This document shows, piece by piece, positions 44,425 through 56,700 of a stretch of DNA of 64,000 nt; the first letter of the stretch is position 1, and each line of letters opens with the position of its first letter. Source of the DNA: Edaphochlamys debaryana (Eukaryota; Chlorophyta; Chlorophyceae; Chlamydomonadales); assembly GCA_016858145.1 (NCBI GenBank), contig JAEHOE010000086.1:434001-498000 (forward strand), given 5' to 3'. Both the position numbers and the translations under genes were made by a program. The notes under the pieces were generated by a model. It was not told the origin of the DNA, ran no database searches, and saw nothing but the letters and a program-made list of their open reading frames with translations.

Positions 44425-47400
44425 GTGCCCCGTCTGTGTGTGGGCCGAGGTCGGTGTTCATCCCGCCTCAAACATGCCGCAGCCGCCGTCGCCACGGCCG
44501 GAGGTGTTCGCCGCCGGCGCAACGCCGCGCCAGTGTTGCTGCTGGCCGCCTACTTGGTTGCCTGCGGCTGCTTCACTGCTTCAGGTCAGTGTGCGCGTCT
44601 TGCTGTAGTGCGCGGCGCGCGAGCGGGAGCAGCAGGGTAAGCAGGGCCTCCGTCGGGCCTCGGTGGGGCCTAGGCCCGACGGAGGCCTCCGTCAATCGCT
44701 CCGACGACCTCCCACGCTATTTATGTGCCGCAACGTGTGCTTGCCGCGCAGCAGTCGCCAACCCCATTGATGAAGGGCTCAGCCCCGAGGCGACAACACT
44801 TTTCGCGGACTGGGCCTCGAGTTCCTTCCTGGTGAATGCGGCGACGAGCTCAGCCATCGATTCTAATGGTCGGAAGACTTCGTTCCTCGTCGACACCACG
44901 ACTGCCGACAAGGTATGAGCATAGCACTGGGTGCTACAGACGATCCCAGGGCACGCGGTTCGCCGAGCTGTCGGGCTCGCTCCTTAGCCGACCGCCCCCC
45001 CCTTCCCGCCCGCCCGGGGGATTTCGCGCCCGAAACTTGCCCCTCTCCGCCGCCCGCCGGAGCGCAGCCCGCCTTTAGACCTCTGCACACACGATACATA
45101 GAGTTGCTGCGTAATGCGGAATGAGCACGCTTTGCTTTGCCGTTCCTGCTGGCTGCTGCGTGCAGCGCGATCGACGTGGGACCCGAGCAAGCTGCCGCAG
45201 CCACCAGGATCTTGTCTCGATCTTTTGTTTCTGCTAGTAACAATATCGACGAGGCGCTAGCTCCGCTCGCGATGCACGCACACTTAGGTCTGGGCTTCCC
45301 GCCAGAACGCTGTATGTTGTGCTTGGCCGCAACATGGCGCACCAGCGCAAGCCGGCCGCCTCATTTAGAAGAAAAGTCCATCTGCTTCATTTACGCGCTG
45401 GCACAAGGCCCACACTTCGCACACGTCGCATTCCGCCGAGAGCGAGCACAGCGGCGCACTAGCAGTTGAACCAACAACATCATGGAACCGTCTACGCATA
45501 GCGATGAGGTAAACGACCAGAGGAACAGGCGCTCCTTTCTCACCAAGACGCATGCTTGCCGCAAGCGTCGCACTTCACCTGCAATCAAAAGGTCACCGAG
45601 TCTTCCAGGGAACGTAAGTTGCAACTTGTAGCCCGCTGGACTGAACTGCCCTATCGCTCTTCCTCGCGACAGGTGTCTGTTGTCCCCATCGTCGATGATC
45701 GCCGCCTCGGCGGAGCGCTGCTCAAGTTCTCCACCGGCGCTTGCGCTACAGTGGCAGCTGACGGCGTTCTGGGTGTCGCTCCCGACTGCGGCACCGCTCC
45801 CGCTTTCATGCTCGTCCCATCAGCTGTCTTCATGTCAGGTCAGAGCCTGCCCACACGCCATGCTGCTGGGATCGGCAGATAGCTAGAGCAGGCATCATAT
45901 CAACTGCTAGCTGGGGTGAACAGGAGCAGAGGGGGAAGGCCGCTTGGGGAAGGTCGGAGGGTTCGCGTACGTGCAGACAGAGCATGCCCGCCCCCCGGCC
46001 CCCAACCCCAGCCAACGACGCAGCAGTGCGTTCCTTTCTGCAAGCCTCTCCTTTCTGACACACTAAGCTAGCACCGTCAACACGTGCGTTCCCCCTCCCC
46101 CGCAGACCCCGCCTCGGGCCTGCCCGAGCCCGATGCCTTCTTCGTCATGGTCAACGGCAAGCCCAACGCATGTTTGACCGCCGCTACCGATGGCGGCAAC
46201 ACGGTGCAAGCCCGGCCCTGCTCCCCCAAGCTCGCCTCGCTGCAAGCCTGGAAGCTCTGCCGCGCAGCCAACAAGTGTGCCCCCGTCGACGCTGCCGCTC
46301 AGAAGGAGCGCGGCGCCCGTGCCGCCGCCGCCGCCGCCGCCGCCGCTGCCAAGCCTGCCCGCCGGAGCGTTGCGCCCGGCCTCATTGCGTACGAGGACGC
46401 CAGCGCCGATGACAAGGATCAGGTGCGTGCTTACTAAGCAATGCACTAGGATGGCGTGCCCGCTTGCTCGCTCTCCGTCGTCGCTCGCACCCCTCGGGCC
46501 CTCGCTAGCTCTCGTCTGCCCCCCGCCTCCCTCCCTCCCCCTCCATCCTCAGTCCTGTCCCTTCTTCTGCTGCCCTGCTAGCCCTGCGCACACACCGGGC
46601 AACACACCCTAAGCGTATCCTTGCCATGTTGTTCACCACAAACCCTATCTGCCCGCCTGCCTTGACTGCCTGCCTGCCTGCCTGCAGGGCCGCGCCGCGC
46701 GTTTTGTGGGCGGCCCCGCCCTCCTCAAGGGCGGCCGCGCGCTGGACCTGGCCCTCCCCGACGGCGCCCTGGTCAGCATTACGGACCTCGAGCCCGTTGA
46801 CCCAGAGCGAAGCGGCCTGCCCTCCGATGACAAGAAGCCCACGTGTTCGGTCAACGGCAGGGCCGCCAAGCTGAACGCCAAGCCCATCTGCCCGCCCGCC
46901 GAAGCCGCCACGGGTGCCAGCCCCCGCACCGCCGGGCCCCCTTGCTCTACTTGGAATGGGAAGCTCGCTGATGACCCCGCTGGCTACGCCGTTGTCACCA
47001 AGTGCGGTGAGCAGCCATGTCAGCAGCCAGCAGGGATGCCAACTCAAGGGATGCCTGCACGCATGGGATGAGAGCGGGGACCATTCTTAGAGCCCTTGTC
47101 TTGCCTCTGCCTTGCGCCTGCCTTGCGCCTCCCCTCACCTCCCTTCCCCTTTCATCCGCTCCTTTCCAACCCTTCCCGTCCACCCTACCCCCGCCGCTCC
47201 CTCCCTCCCGCCCATGCACCCCCAGGCGGCCTGTGGTCCACCACCGTCGCCAGCACGCTCTTTGGCAACTGGCTGGTTGTGCCCAAGCAAGGCGCCTCCG
47301 ATGCTGAGGCCGCTTCTGGCGGCGACGTGCGCTACTACGTCCGCCCAAACGTCATCAAGGACGAGCACGACGACCCCACCGCCGCACTCAGCGAGCCACG

Positions 47401-50400
47401 CGCTCTGCTGGAGTCTGATGAGAGCGTCAATGCCACCACCGCAGGTGAGTTTCGTACGTAGTGCACTGTACTACGTTGCACGTGTACCGGTAGCACGGGC
47501 TTGGGGCCAGCGCTTGGCCACTCTTGACGTGTGTCGATGCTCCCCTTGCTGTACCCCCCCGTACTAACTGAACTTCCCGCTCTTTCCGCACCACAGGCGG
47601 AGAGCGGCGCACGCTGCAGCAGGAGTTCTACGCCTCTGGCTGCGACGACCCCTCTGACCGCCTCTACCTCGCGGTGTACGTCACCGATAACGCGTGGGAC
47701 GGCAGCGTTACGAACGATGTGAACAGCGGTGCGTTGGCTGGCTGGGTGGGTCGGGGCGTGCGGGGCCTCCGGGGCGAGCGAGTTGCTGTGGCATGCTGGC
47801 ATTGTCACAGGCCCGGCCGCATGGCTACGCCCCTCCTGACAGGCGTCGCCAGTCTGAACACGGCACTCCAGAGGGCCGGCGCGCCCTTCACTGTCACGGT
47901 TCTCTTCATTCAGCCGGTGTGTGCGTCGGGCGGGCAAAAGGGGGGCTGGCAAGGTTGGGCTCAGGCGGACGACTCGTCCGCCTCGGAGGGCTACGCGCGC
48001 GTGTTTGTCAGCTCAGCGGCTGGTGAGGCTGAGCCTGCCTACGCCCATCGCTCGGTTGTGCCCCCAGGTCACCAGCTGGGTTTATCGCAAATCGACCATT
48101 ACTAATTCGCTGAACTACATGGTTGACAACCCGCCATCCTCCGTGGATCTGTCCGGCGCAGATCTTGTGCTCATGGTGGTCAACAATGACGGCAGTGGTG
48201 CGCCACGTGTCTCGAGCTCGGGTGCAATCACGTGCAGCACATGGGTTGGCATAGTCAGTTTTCGCCTTGTATCCCATGCTAGCACGGCAGCAATTGCTCG
48301 TGGACTGAGCTAAAAAGCCGCTCGCTCGAGCGACCCCCTATCTAAGCCCCCCGCCTCGCCCCCTCGCTCCCGCCCCCGCGCCGCCCTGCGAATCACCAGA
48401 CCCTGCCGCGGGTGTTGCCAAGTTCCTAGTAGGGGGCGTCCCACGGGACTTCACCTTCTCAGTTGTCCAGCGCGGCTACGCAGCCGGCCTCTCCCTGGCC
48501 CACGAGGTATGTGCGCGGTCATGCCACTGGCACGCCGCTGCATGCCGGAGTAGCGGGTGGCATGCAGCAAGGCAATCAAGGTGCTCGGCCAAGCAGCTGG
48601 CGCGTGCAACAGCATGCACCATTAAATGCATCCATCCGTAGCCCTGTTGACTGTTGCCAGCGTCTATCTATGCCCGCACCCCACCTACCCCAACTGCTTG
48701 CTTGCAGCAGGTTTTAGGAGGCACTAGGCGGGGAGCAAAGCCGTGGCTGGGCCTCTCGTCTTCGTTCCCCTAGCGTTGCTTACTACGCCCTGCTTTGGGC
48801 CCTCCGTCCCTTGCAGATTGGCCACCTCCTCGGCCTGCACCACGACCGCGAGCAGGTCCAGCAAGACAGCGGTGGCGTGCCAGCAGGCTACCACTACGGC
48901 CCCCAGTACGTACGCCCGCTGCTCGGGCCTCCTTGCTTGGGCAGTAGTATCCCACGCTTACGTACATCTGCGTAGTTCTGCACGCGCTTGCAAACACAAG
49001 GCGCCCCACCGTACCGTACGAGATCTCACTCCTTGTATCTCACTCCACCCCCCGCAGCGCCTGGGTGTCTGGCCACTGCCCATCGCCCACCTGCTGCGGA
49101 GGATGCTGGGACTGGTGAGCGTGGTGGGGTCGCTCGTGCGTCGCTGGGGCGGGGGCGGGGGCTCGGGGTACCGGCTCGGGGCATCGGCGCCAAGCGGCTG
49201 AGAGTAGCGCACTGCGCGGCACGGCCGGAGCCGGCGGGGTGCTGTGGCACGGGGCCTTTCGGGCCTATCTCCGCTGTGGGTTAAGCGGGCTTCGGAGCAT
49301 GCACCCCACGTACAATCGCCCCGCCACGCACCCGGTCCCGCGCACGCATGTTCCATCCGCCCAGGCACTGGCCCAAGGCTGTGACCAGCATCATGGGTTA
49401 CCAGCTGAGCCCCGGCTGCACGTCGAAGAATGACGGCAACCCCTGCCCGCGCCAGGCCGACTTTGGGTGAGTACCAGCTTGTGCCGCCGGAGCTAGCGTG
49501 GCGGATCCCTCTAGCAAATTTCATAGCATATTCATACATCCCACGACACCGCCCGTCCATAGGTACAACGGGTTCACCACCTGCATTAAGCCCTTCAAGA
49601 CCACCTGGGACCTGACCGCCTCGATCTACAACCATGAGTGCGTGGGCGTGGGCGCGCACGGCTGGCGTAGCTAGCGTGGGGGCGCTAGCATGGGGCCCCG
49701 GGGGAGGGGGTGCCGCGGGATGCTTTTGTCCGGGGGATGAGGGGTTAGTTGCTCGCAGGTGGGAGTCCTAAGGGGCGGGAGGAGGGAACGGCAGCTCCAC
49801 ACCCAGCCCACCAATCATGCATCAACAGCAGCGGGCCGGGTTAGCCGGGTTCCTCGTTCGCGTGTTAGAGCCCGCAACGCCCTCACCTACGTGTGCGTAG
49901 GCACTGTGGTGTTGGATTCGGAGACATCCAGAACGATCCGCGCCGTTCCCTCCAGGTGCGTCCGGGCCTCATTGGCCGCATGCATGCAGCCAGCAGGCAG
50001 CGGCTAGCTAGCCAGCAGTACTGCGGTGCGCGTCTCCAACCCGCCCCCTCCCCCCCGGCCCTCGCTCGGCGCCTAAACACGCCACGCACAGGAGAACGCA
50101 CAGCGTATGGCCAACCAGCGCACTTGTGAGTCGCTTGGCGCCGTACGGTGGCAGGTTGCTGTCGCCCCTAAGTGCTCCCCCCTAACTGCTATCTGCCCTG
50201 CCTCCTGCCTGCACCCCGCCCATTCCCCTACCTCGCCCATTCCCCCGCACGCCCCACCGCCGCGCCCGCCCGCCGCCCGCAGACGGCTGCGACAGCTTCT
50301 GGCCCGACATCACCTTCTCCTTCCCGGGCAGCTCTAGCTGCTGGGTGGGCATCAACGGCTGGAACTACTCCCCCATGGCCTGCAACGACGCATGCAACGG

Positions 50401-51877
50401 CGACGGCAACTGCAACGGCGTCACCTACTTCGAGGGCTCCAGGGTCTGCTGCCTGAACTACGCCTCGGGCGGCATCAACGCCCTGCGCCCCGCCTACAGC
50501 AGCACGGCCTACGGCTCGTGGGGCCGGCCCTGGTCCAAGAAGCGCGGCGGCGTCAGCATCAGCCCCCCCGGCGGCATGGTCTGCCCCCCGGCCAGCACGT
50601 GGGACAACTGGGCCTGGCGCTGCGTCCCGTGGGCCGGTGAGCCAAGGGGGCGGCGGGGGCCGAAGTAGTTGAAGATTTCCAAGAGTGAAGCGCAAGGGGC
50701 CGGGTGGGGCAGGCGGTGGCGTGGGGCTGGGCGGAGGGCAGCTGGCGACGGCTGAAGGGCCGGTAACGGGCGGCGGGCAGTTAACCGCAACCCTTCCTGG
50801 CTTGCCGTACAGGCTGGGCGGAGCAGAACTACATATACCGGATCACCACTTACAACGGTGGCTCTCAGGTGGGTAGCTAGGCGGGACCCGTGTCATCGGG
50901 TTTCATGTGTTGGGACTGTTCCCTGACACTGCTCCATGACACTGCTCGCGGGCATGGGCCGCTGCACCCTGCATGCCAGCCTACCTGATGAGTGTGCGCC
51001 CGAGCGTGGAACGCGCGGACCCACGCTTCCTCCTTTTCCCCCTTTCTCTCGTACTAATAATGACCCTTCGTTCCATTATTATAGAGATACTGCTGCTGCT
51101 TACTAGCGCGCCTCCTCCGGTCTCTGCCTTGCGTGCAGGTGGTGGACCTCCTGGGTGGGGCCACGAACGACGGCGCGGGCCTCGGCGGCTGGGACTGGGG
51201 CAACGGCGCCAATCAGAAGTGGATGTTCATCCCAACGGGTGCGTGCGCGATTGTATGTGCATAATCATCCTTGCTTGCTTCATGTACCGCCGACCGCACG
51301 ACTGCATGACACAGCACGCATCCTCACGCACGGCACCTCGCCCGTGCCCCAACCAACCAACCTCCACCCCGCCCTTGCCAACATGCACACCGAATGCCCA
51401 GCTGACGGCGCCTACTTCCAGATCAAGAGTGTGTACACGGGCAAGTGCTGGGACGTGAGCGCCGGCGGCACGGGCGACGGCACGCCGATCCAGCAGTGGA
51501 GCTGTGACCCCAACAACAACAACCAGAAGTTCATGCTGCGCAAGATTCGCTCGAGGTACGTCGTACGTGCAGTGCGTACGGCACAGGGCCGTACGCTCAT
51601 GCCCCAACGATAGATTCACAACGTGCAATACCATGCAGGCCGTGTCGTCCTCGTGTCGTACTCCTGCACGCCTCCTTGTCCCTTTGCGTACAACCACCTT
51701 CCCACTCAGTCAGCATGCTTCATCCCTCCCCCATGCATCTCCCCGCCCAGGTACGAAATCGCGCCCAAGGTCGCCCCCGCCAAGTGTGCCAACATCAACG
51801 GCGGGAACGGCGCGCAGCTCAACATCTGGACCTGCGTGGGCTTCCAGAGCTTCAGCCTCTCTCAGGTCTGGACCTAG
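44425..51877 (+). CDS. secreted zinc metalloprotease (metzincin) with C-terminal ricin-B-like lectin domain
   Basis: Predicted extracellular protease of about 976 residues. Exons: 44425-44584, 44752-44912, 45673-45838, 46106-46422, 46688-47006, 47226-47444, 47597-47728, 47843-47916, 48068-48197, 48400-48506, 48817-48905, 49365-49466, 49563-49637, 49901-49955, 50092-50125, 50283-50636, 50813-50868, 51139-51238, 51402-51555, 51751-51877. The first exon carries a signal-like APVLLLAAYLVACGCFTAS but no in-frame ATG, so its start is unresolved. The catalytic motif HEIGHLLGLHHDRE (about residues 594-607) is split after the Glu by an intron; the Met-turn is SIMGYQ. After a Cys-rich segment (about 50283-50636) comes a ricin-B/CBM13-like module with GKCWDVSAGG, QQWSCDPNNNNQKF and a second NGAQLNIWTC repeat. 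It probably cuts wall or matrix glycoproteins and binds sugars; the closest named family (M12-like, M11 gametolysin or M72) is uncertain. Confidence 0.88.
44645..44687. repeat. 16-bp perfect inverted repeat in intron 1
   Basis: GGCCTCCGTCGGGCCT at 44645-44660 pairs with AGGCCCGACGGAGGCC at 44672-44687 across an 11-base loop. It lies in the first intron of the metalloprotease gene, just after the donor. Confidence 0.9.
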
Positions 51878-52477
51878 AGCCTCCTTATTACTTCGTTTGC
51901 ATCTGGCCGATCTGGGTGCTATCTATTATGCGCGGCGGCCAGTGCATGCTTGCGTCCTGAGGACGGCGCGATGAGCGGTGGACGATGCGGCGCACGCAGT
52001 TCCCGTTGGCCGGGAGGGAGCCACCCACGGATTCAATGAGCTGAGCTAACCTGTGAAGCTATCTAGCAGAGGCAACGCGAATTGGAGCAGCACAGGGGTG
52101 CTTTGTGCGTTGCTGGCGTCCGTCCGTGCATGGCTCTTGTGTAGCCTGCTTGCTTGTGTAGTTGTGCGCAGCCCTGTGCATGTTGCCCAGGAATAACCTG
52201 GTTCTACTGGTTCTGTGTGCGCTTATCGCGCTAGGTTAACCCGTAGGGCTGGCCTGTCAGAGGCCGGCCGTGTGTCCATGCGCAGGGTGATGTGTGCTTG
52301 TGTTTAGTTGCAGGTTGACGCGCTTGCAGGTTGTGCCTTTACTTAGTTGCTTGCCCGGTTGCGCATCAGCTCTCAACCATCAGCCCCATGCTTTCAACTC
52401 TGGTCATTGTTGGGCCTTGCTCTGGCCCTGATCAGTGGTACGCAATCTTTCAGCACATACGCCCTGCCTCGCTGCAT

Positions 52478-52482
52478 TGTAA
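52478..52482 (+). terminator. TGTAA polyadenylation signal of the metalloprotease gene
   Basis: First TGTAA noticed after the stop at 51877, about 600 bases downstream. Position-based. Confidence 0.4.
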
Positions 52483-53036
52483 CAACCGAGGCCTTACAGT
52501 GTGTGCCGCTGCCTCTTCGCTGAGCAGCCACCCGCACAGGGGTGTGCGGTGCTGGGGGAAGGGAAGGTGCATAGAAGGCGGAAATGAAGCGTCACGACGG
52601 GAGGCCTCGCCTCCACAAGGGACTCATGGCCGGGTGTGAGCCCACATGCAGTACGCTGCGTGGCGGGCTGGTGGTGAGGAGAGGCAGAGGATGGCACTGC
52701 TGGCCCCCCTGGGGTCTTAGGGGCTCATCCCCTTTCCCCTGCCTTTTGAAACCAAGGCAGCCTCTTGTCATCCGTCTGCACTGCACCCAGGGCGCCCCGC
52801 CCCGTATGCTCCCTCCCCGTATGCTCCCAAGTTCGGATACGGCCCGAATCGGTGCCGTACGGCCCATGCATGAGGACGCAGTGTGCGCTCCAGCCACTGT
52901 GGGGCACCCGCATGCCTCCTTGCGCTTGCGCTCACTGATTCGACTGACCTTACATGGAGCTCGGTATACCGGTAGCCTGGGGCCCGTGCTTCACCGCATG
53001 TCGTCACCGCTAGCACGCACCCCGGGTGCACGCGTC

Positions 53037-53114
53037 GCTTGGCATGCCCCATCCCAGCACCTCACTCTCCCCCTGTTGACAGCACATGAAGCGATGTCAG
53101 CTACCGTTGCCCCT
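53037..53114. repeat. dispersed repeat, copy B
   Basis: Diverged copy of 41374-41453: GCTTGGCATGCCCC, CTCTCCCCCTGTTGACAGCA and GATGTCAGCTACC in the same order, with small indels. Confidence 0.7.
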
Positions 53115-53627
53115 CACAAAGGATGTATGCCTCGACATGCGCCCCCAATCCATCCACTTGCACGCTCGCAGGCCAAAAAGATTCCGTGGTCGACAAGTCA
53201 AAAGAAGGCAACCACCCCATCGCACGCAAGCAACACCTGGTAACACCGGCATCTAGTAACAGCAGGCTTTGCAGATGCACACGCGCATCACGAGCCTCAT
53301 CACACTCACAGCCTCATCAGGCAGGCAGGCGGTATTGCGGACAGAGCGTCTCACAACTGATTCTTATCTCTTGGTCTAGACCTAGATCGCCGCAGTGCCG
53401 TCATGTACAGGACCCAGGTCAGTCAAACGTCCAAGCCCCCTATCCTACCACCTTCCTCCGGGCCCGGGCCCTTGCGCCTCATCGCTTGCTCCCTGCCGGC
53501 CCAGAAACCCCGCCCACCGCACCACGTGACAACCACCCCTGACCCACCCTACGCCTTCCATTCCCCGACGCCCGGCGCCTCAGCACACGCAAGAATCCCA
53601 TGTCCTCTGTCCAATCTGTCACGCTGG

Positions 53628-53632
53628 TTACA
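53628..53632 (-). terminator. TGTAA polyadenylation signal of the formin gene
   Basis: TTACA on the plus strand, 118 bases beyond the minus-strand stop at 53750. Good spacing for a volvocine poly(A) signal. Confidence 0.55.
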
Positions 53633-53749
53633 GCACTGCTGTTGTTGCTGTACCCAAACCCTGTCCCAGCCTGGATTGATAACCCTGCCTCCTCGTCATG
53701 CTCTCACAGGCCCCTGCTTGTCCCCTCACAGCCTGAGACGCTCGCTCGC

Positions 53750-56700
53750 TCACAGCCGCAGCAGCTCCCTCAGCGCCCCCACGCTCGACACCACCGGCGC
53801 CGCCGCGGGGTCACCCGACCCCAGCAGGTTGTGCAGCGCGAAGCGGGCCGCGGCGGGGGCGGCGGCGTGGCGGGGCACAAAGTGCACCCGCGCCCAGCCG
53901 CCGCCAGCGCCGCCGCCGCCGCCGCCAGCGTCGCCGCCGCCGCCGCCGCCAGCATCGCCGCTGCCGGCTGCCGCGCCCTCACCCTCCGCGCCGCCGTGAT
54001 GCTGCCCCCGCGCCTCCTCCGCCTCCTCCGCCTCCGGCCGCTCCTGGGCCCCCGCGAGCTCCGCCGCTGCCGCCGTTGGCTCCTCCACCCCAGGGCTGCC
54101 CTGCTGCCCCGCAACCTCCTCCTGCGCCTGCTCCTGCTCCTCCACACCTCGTGTCACCTGGTCTTGGTCCTGCTCCCCCTGCTCCTGGTTCCCTCCTGAA
54201 GGCTGCTGCTGTTGTTGCTGTTGCTGTCTCTTGAGCGCCTTGCGTTGGGCCTTGCGCTGCCTCTGCTTGTCCGCCCGCGACTGCGCTGCTGGCGTGGTCG
54301 CCTGCTCCTCCGGAGCTTGCTGCTGCCTGTGCTGGTCCTGCTCTTCCCGTGCCTCTTGTGTCTGCTGCCTCTGCTGCGCCTGCTCTCCGTCTCTCCGCTG
54401 CGCGTGCTGCGCCTGCTGCGCCTGGGTCTGGGCTGGGGCGTGCTGCGCCCTCGGGCCTGCGAGTTGGCCCGCCTGCTCCACCTCCTGTGCGGCCCCTGTT
54501 GCGGGATCCCGCCGCGCCCGCTCCTGCAGCTCTAGCTCTAGCTGTGTCTGCGCCTGCCTGCGCTCCTGCCTCTGCGACGCCTGGTCTGGGATCTGTCTCT
54601 GCGGCTGTGCCCGCGGTTGCGCTTGGGCAGTCGGTCCTTGCGGCCCCTGGTTGGGGGCGGTGCTGCTCTGCTCTTGCTCCTGCTCTTGAGCCTGCGCCTG
54701 CCTATCCTCGGCGTCAGTCTCCTGTGTCAATCCGTTGCTTTGCTCCCGCGCCTGCTCTGACGGGCCCAGCTCTAGCTGCCTGCCGCCTGCCTGCGTCTGC
54801 TCTGCACTCCTCTGGGCCTCATCTGCAGCTGTCGCCGTGGTTGGTCCGCATGCGCCGAGCGCGGCGGCGGCGGCCCCCCGGCGTGCGGTCCGGTCGGGGG
54901 AGGCGGCGTCCTCCTCCAGCTCCAGGTGCACCTGGGGGGGAGCATAGCAGGGCAAGAGGAGGCAGGCGAGCGTCACAGAGAGCGCGTGTTGCGTAGGTCA
55001 GTACACCTGGGCCTGCCGCCGGCCCTCAATCGCGGCACATCAATGGGTCAGCCGGGCCTGGGGCGGGTCGGTCCAGGGGTGGCCATTCCCCTTCCCCTCC
55101 CCTCCCTGCCCTCCAATGCCTCGCCTAAATCCCAACGCCTCCCGCTCTCTCCCATTCCCTAACGTTCCCCCTAACGGCAGACCCGGCAGCTCATCCCCCG
55201 CGTGCCCCCTCTGACCTGCATGGGGCACCCCGCGAGCGCCTGCCGTACTGCCGTACAGAACGCGTCCACGTGGATCTGCCGTACAGGCAGGGCCACGTGG
55301 TAGGGGTGGGCGGCTGGGGACCCCAGGGCGTCAGGGGGGAGTCCCGAGGCGGCCGCCGAGATGGCGGATCGGACCTGGGGGGCCGGGGTGTGGCGGTGGC
55401 GGGGCGTGGGGAACTGTTCGGTGCTAGGGTGATGGGTGAGTGACAGGCAAGAGTGGCAGCAACCATGACAAGCAACACGAGAGGCCGGCAGCACCCAAGC
55501 CAGCGCCGCCGGGAACTTGCGCGGGTGCACACCACGCCGTTGACCTCTTCCTCTCATACATACAACTTCAGGGGGGAGCAACGCTTCACAAGTATCACAC
55601 GCAGCCCCCTCAGCTCACCTCGTCATTGAACTCTGGGGCCCGGCAGAATCCCGCCACCACACTCGATGGCCGCTGCACGTGCATGTGCCACCGCGGCTCG
55701 GCCTCCCAGGCCCACAGCAGCTGGCGGGGGTCGGCCCAGGCGGGGTCCGCCCAGGCCCCGCCCCAGGCCCCGGCGGGCCCATCCCAGGCCCCGGAGGCGA
55801 AAGGGTCCGAGGCCAGCGAGGCCGAGGCGCTGGCGGATAGGGACGTCGCACCAGGCCCCATCCAGGATCCACGCCGGGCCCTGCCCAACCGTACGCCGCC
55901 AGGCCCTGCCACGTCAGCGGCGCCGCCGTCGCTCGACGGCGCGCGGCGGGGCCGCGGCAGCGACGGCGGGCGCGGCGGCGGCGGCGCATCCGCGCCGCCA
56001 GACGTGACGGCGCGCACGGCGCGCGCCGCCGCCAGCGCCGCCGGCCCCGATCCGCGACCCGTGTTCCAACTCAGGCTGCGGAACAGGCCGCCGCCGCCGC
56101 TTCCACCGCCGGGGCCGAAGCGCCCGGGAACGCTGCCGTCACCCGCCTGAGCGTCTCGATCCAGATCCAGATCCATGTCGCTCAGCGCCTCCGCTGCCCC
56201 TGCCTCCGCCTCCGCCGCCTCGGCGCCGCCGAGGGCCGCGGGGACCGAGGGCGCGAGGCGCAGGGTGCCTATGCCGGCGCCGGCGCCTGCCGGTGGCGGG
56301 TGCAGCGGCGGCAGGGCGTGCGGCGCTGGGCGCAGCGGGGGCGCGCCTCGGCGCCACACCTGCGGACAGCAAAGGAGGACAGCGAGCACGGAGCGTTAGG
56401 CGGCCGGAGGCAGGGCCAGTCCCAACACCCAGTTCGGAGGAAAGTGGCTGTACCGCAGCCAACCGCAACCCCGCCGCGCATACGGCTGCAACGGGGGGAC
56501 CGACGTATGACTGACATGCAGCCCCCCCGGCGCAAGAGTCAGTCCCAGCTAGCGCACCATGGCACCAGCGCACGTGACCAGCGCCGCCGGCGCCGGCAGC
56601 CCCAGCTCCGCCGTCCGCGCCAGCAGCTGCGGCAGCGTCCGCCGGCTGGTCAGCACCAGCCCGCACCGCAGCGGCGGCGGACCTGCCGCCGCCGCCGCCG

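Larger units (their letters stand above)
51878..53749. other. convergent intergenic region
   Basis: About 1.9 kb between the convergent metalloprotease and formin genes. No gene is supported. It contains TGTAA signals for both genes and one copy of a dispersed repeat at 53037. Confidence 0.5.

Noticed and set aside
45137..45290. Possible extra metalloprotease exon (AIDVGPEQAAAATRILSRSF)
   Set aside because: Its acceptor would need phase 2 after an exon that ends in phase 0, and the phase-0 reading meets a stop; the flanking exons join well without it.
53600..55000. Leu/Cys-rich plus-strand frames
   Set aside because: They are antisense to the Gln/Glu-rich last exon of the formin-HAD gene.
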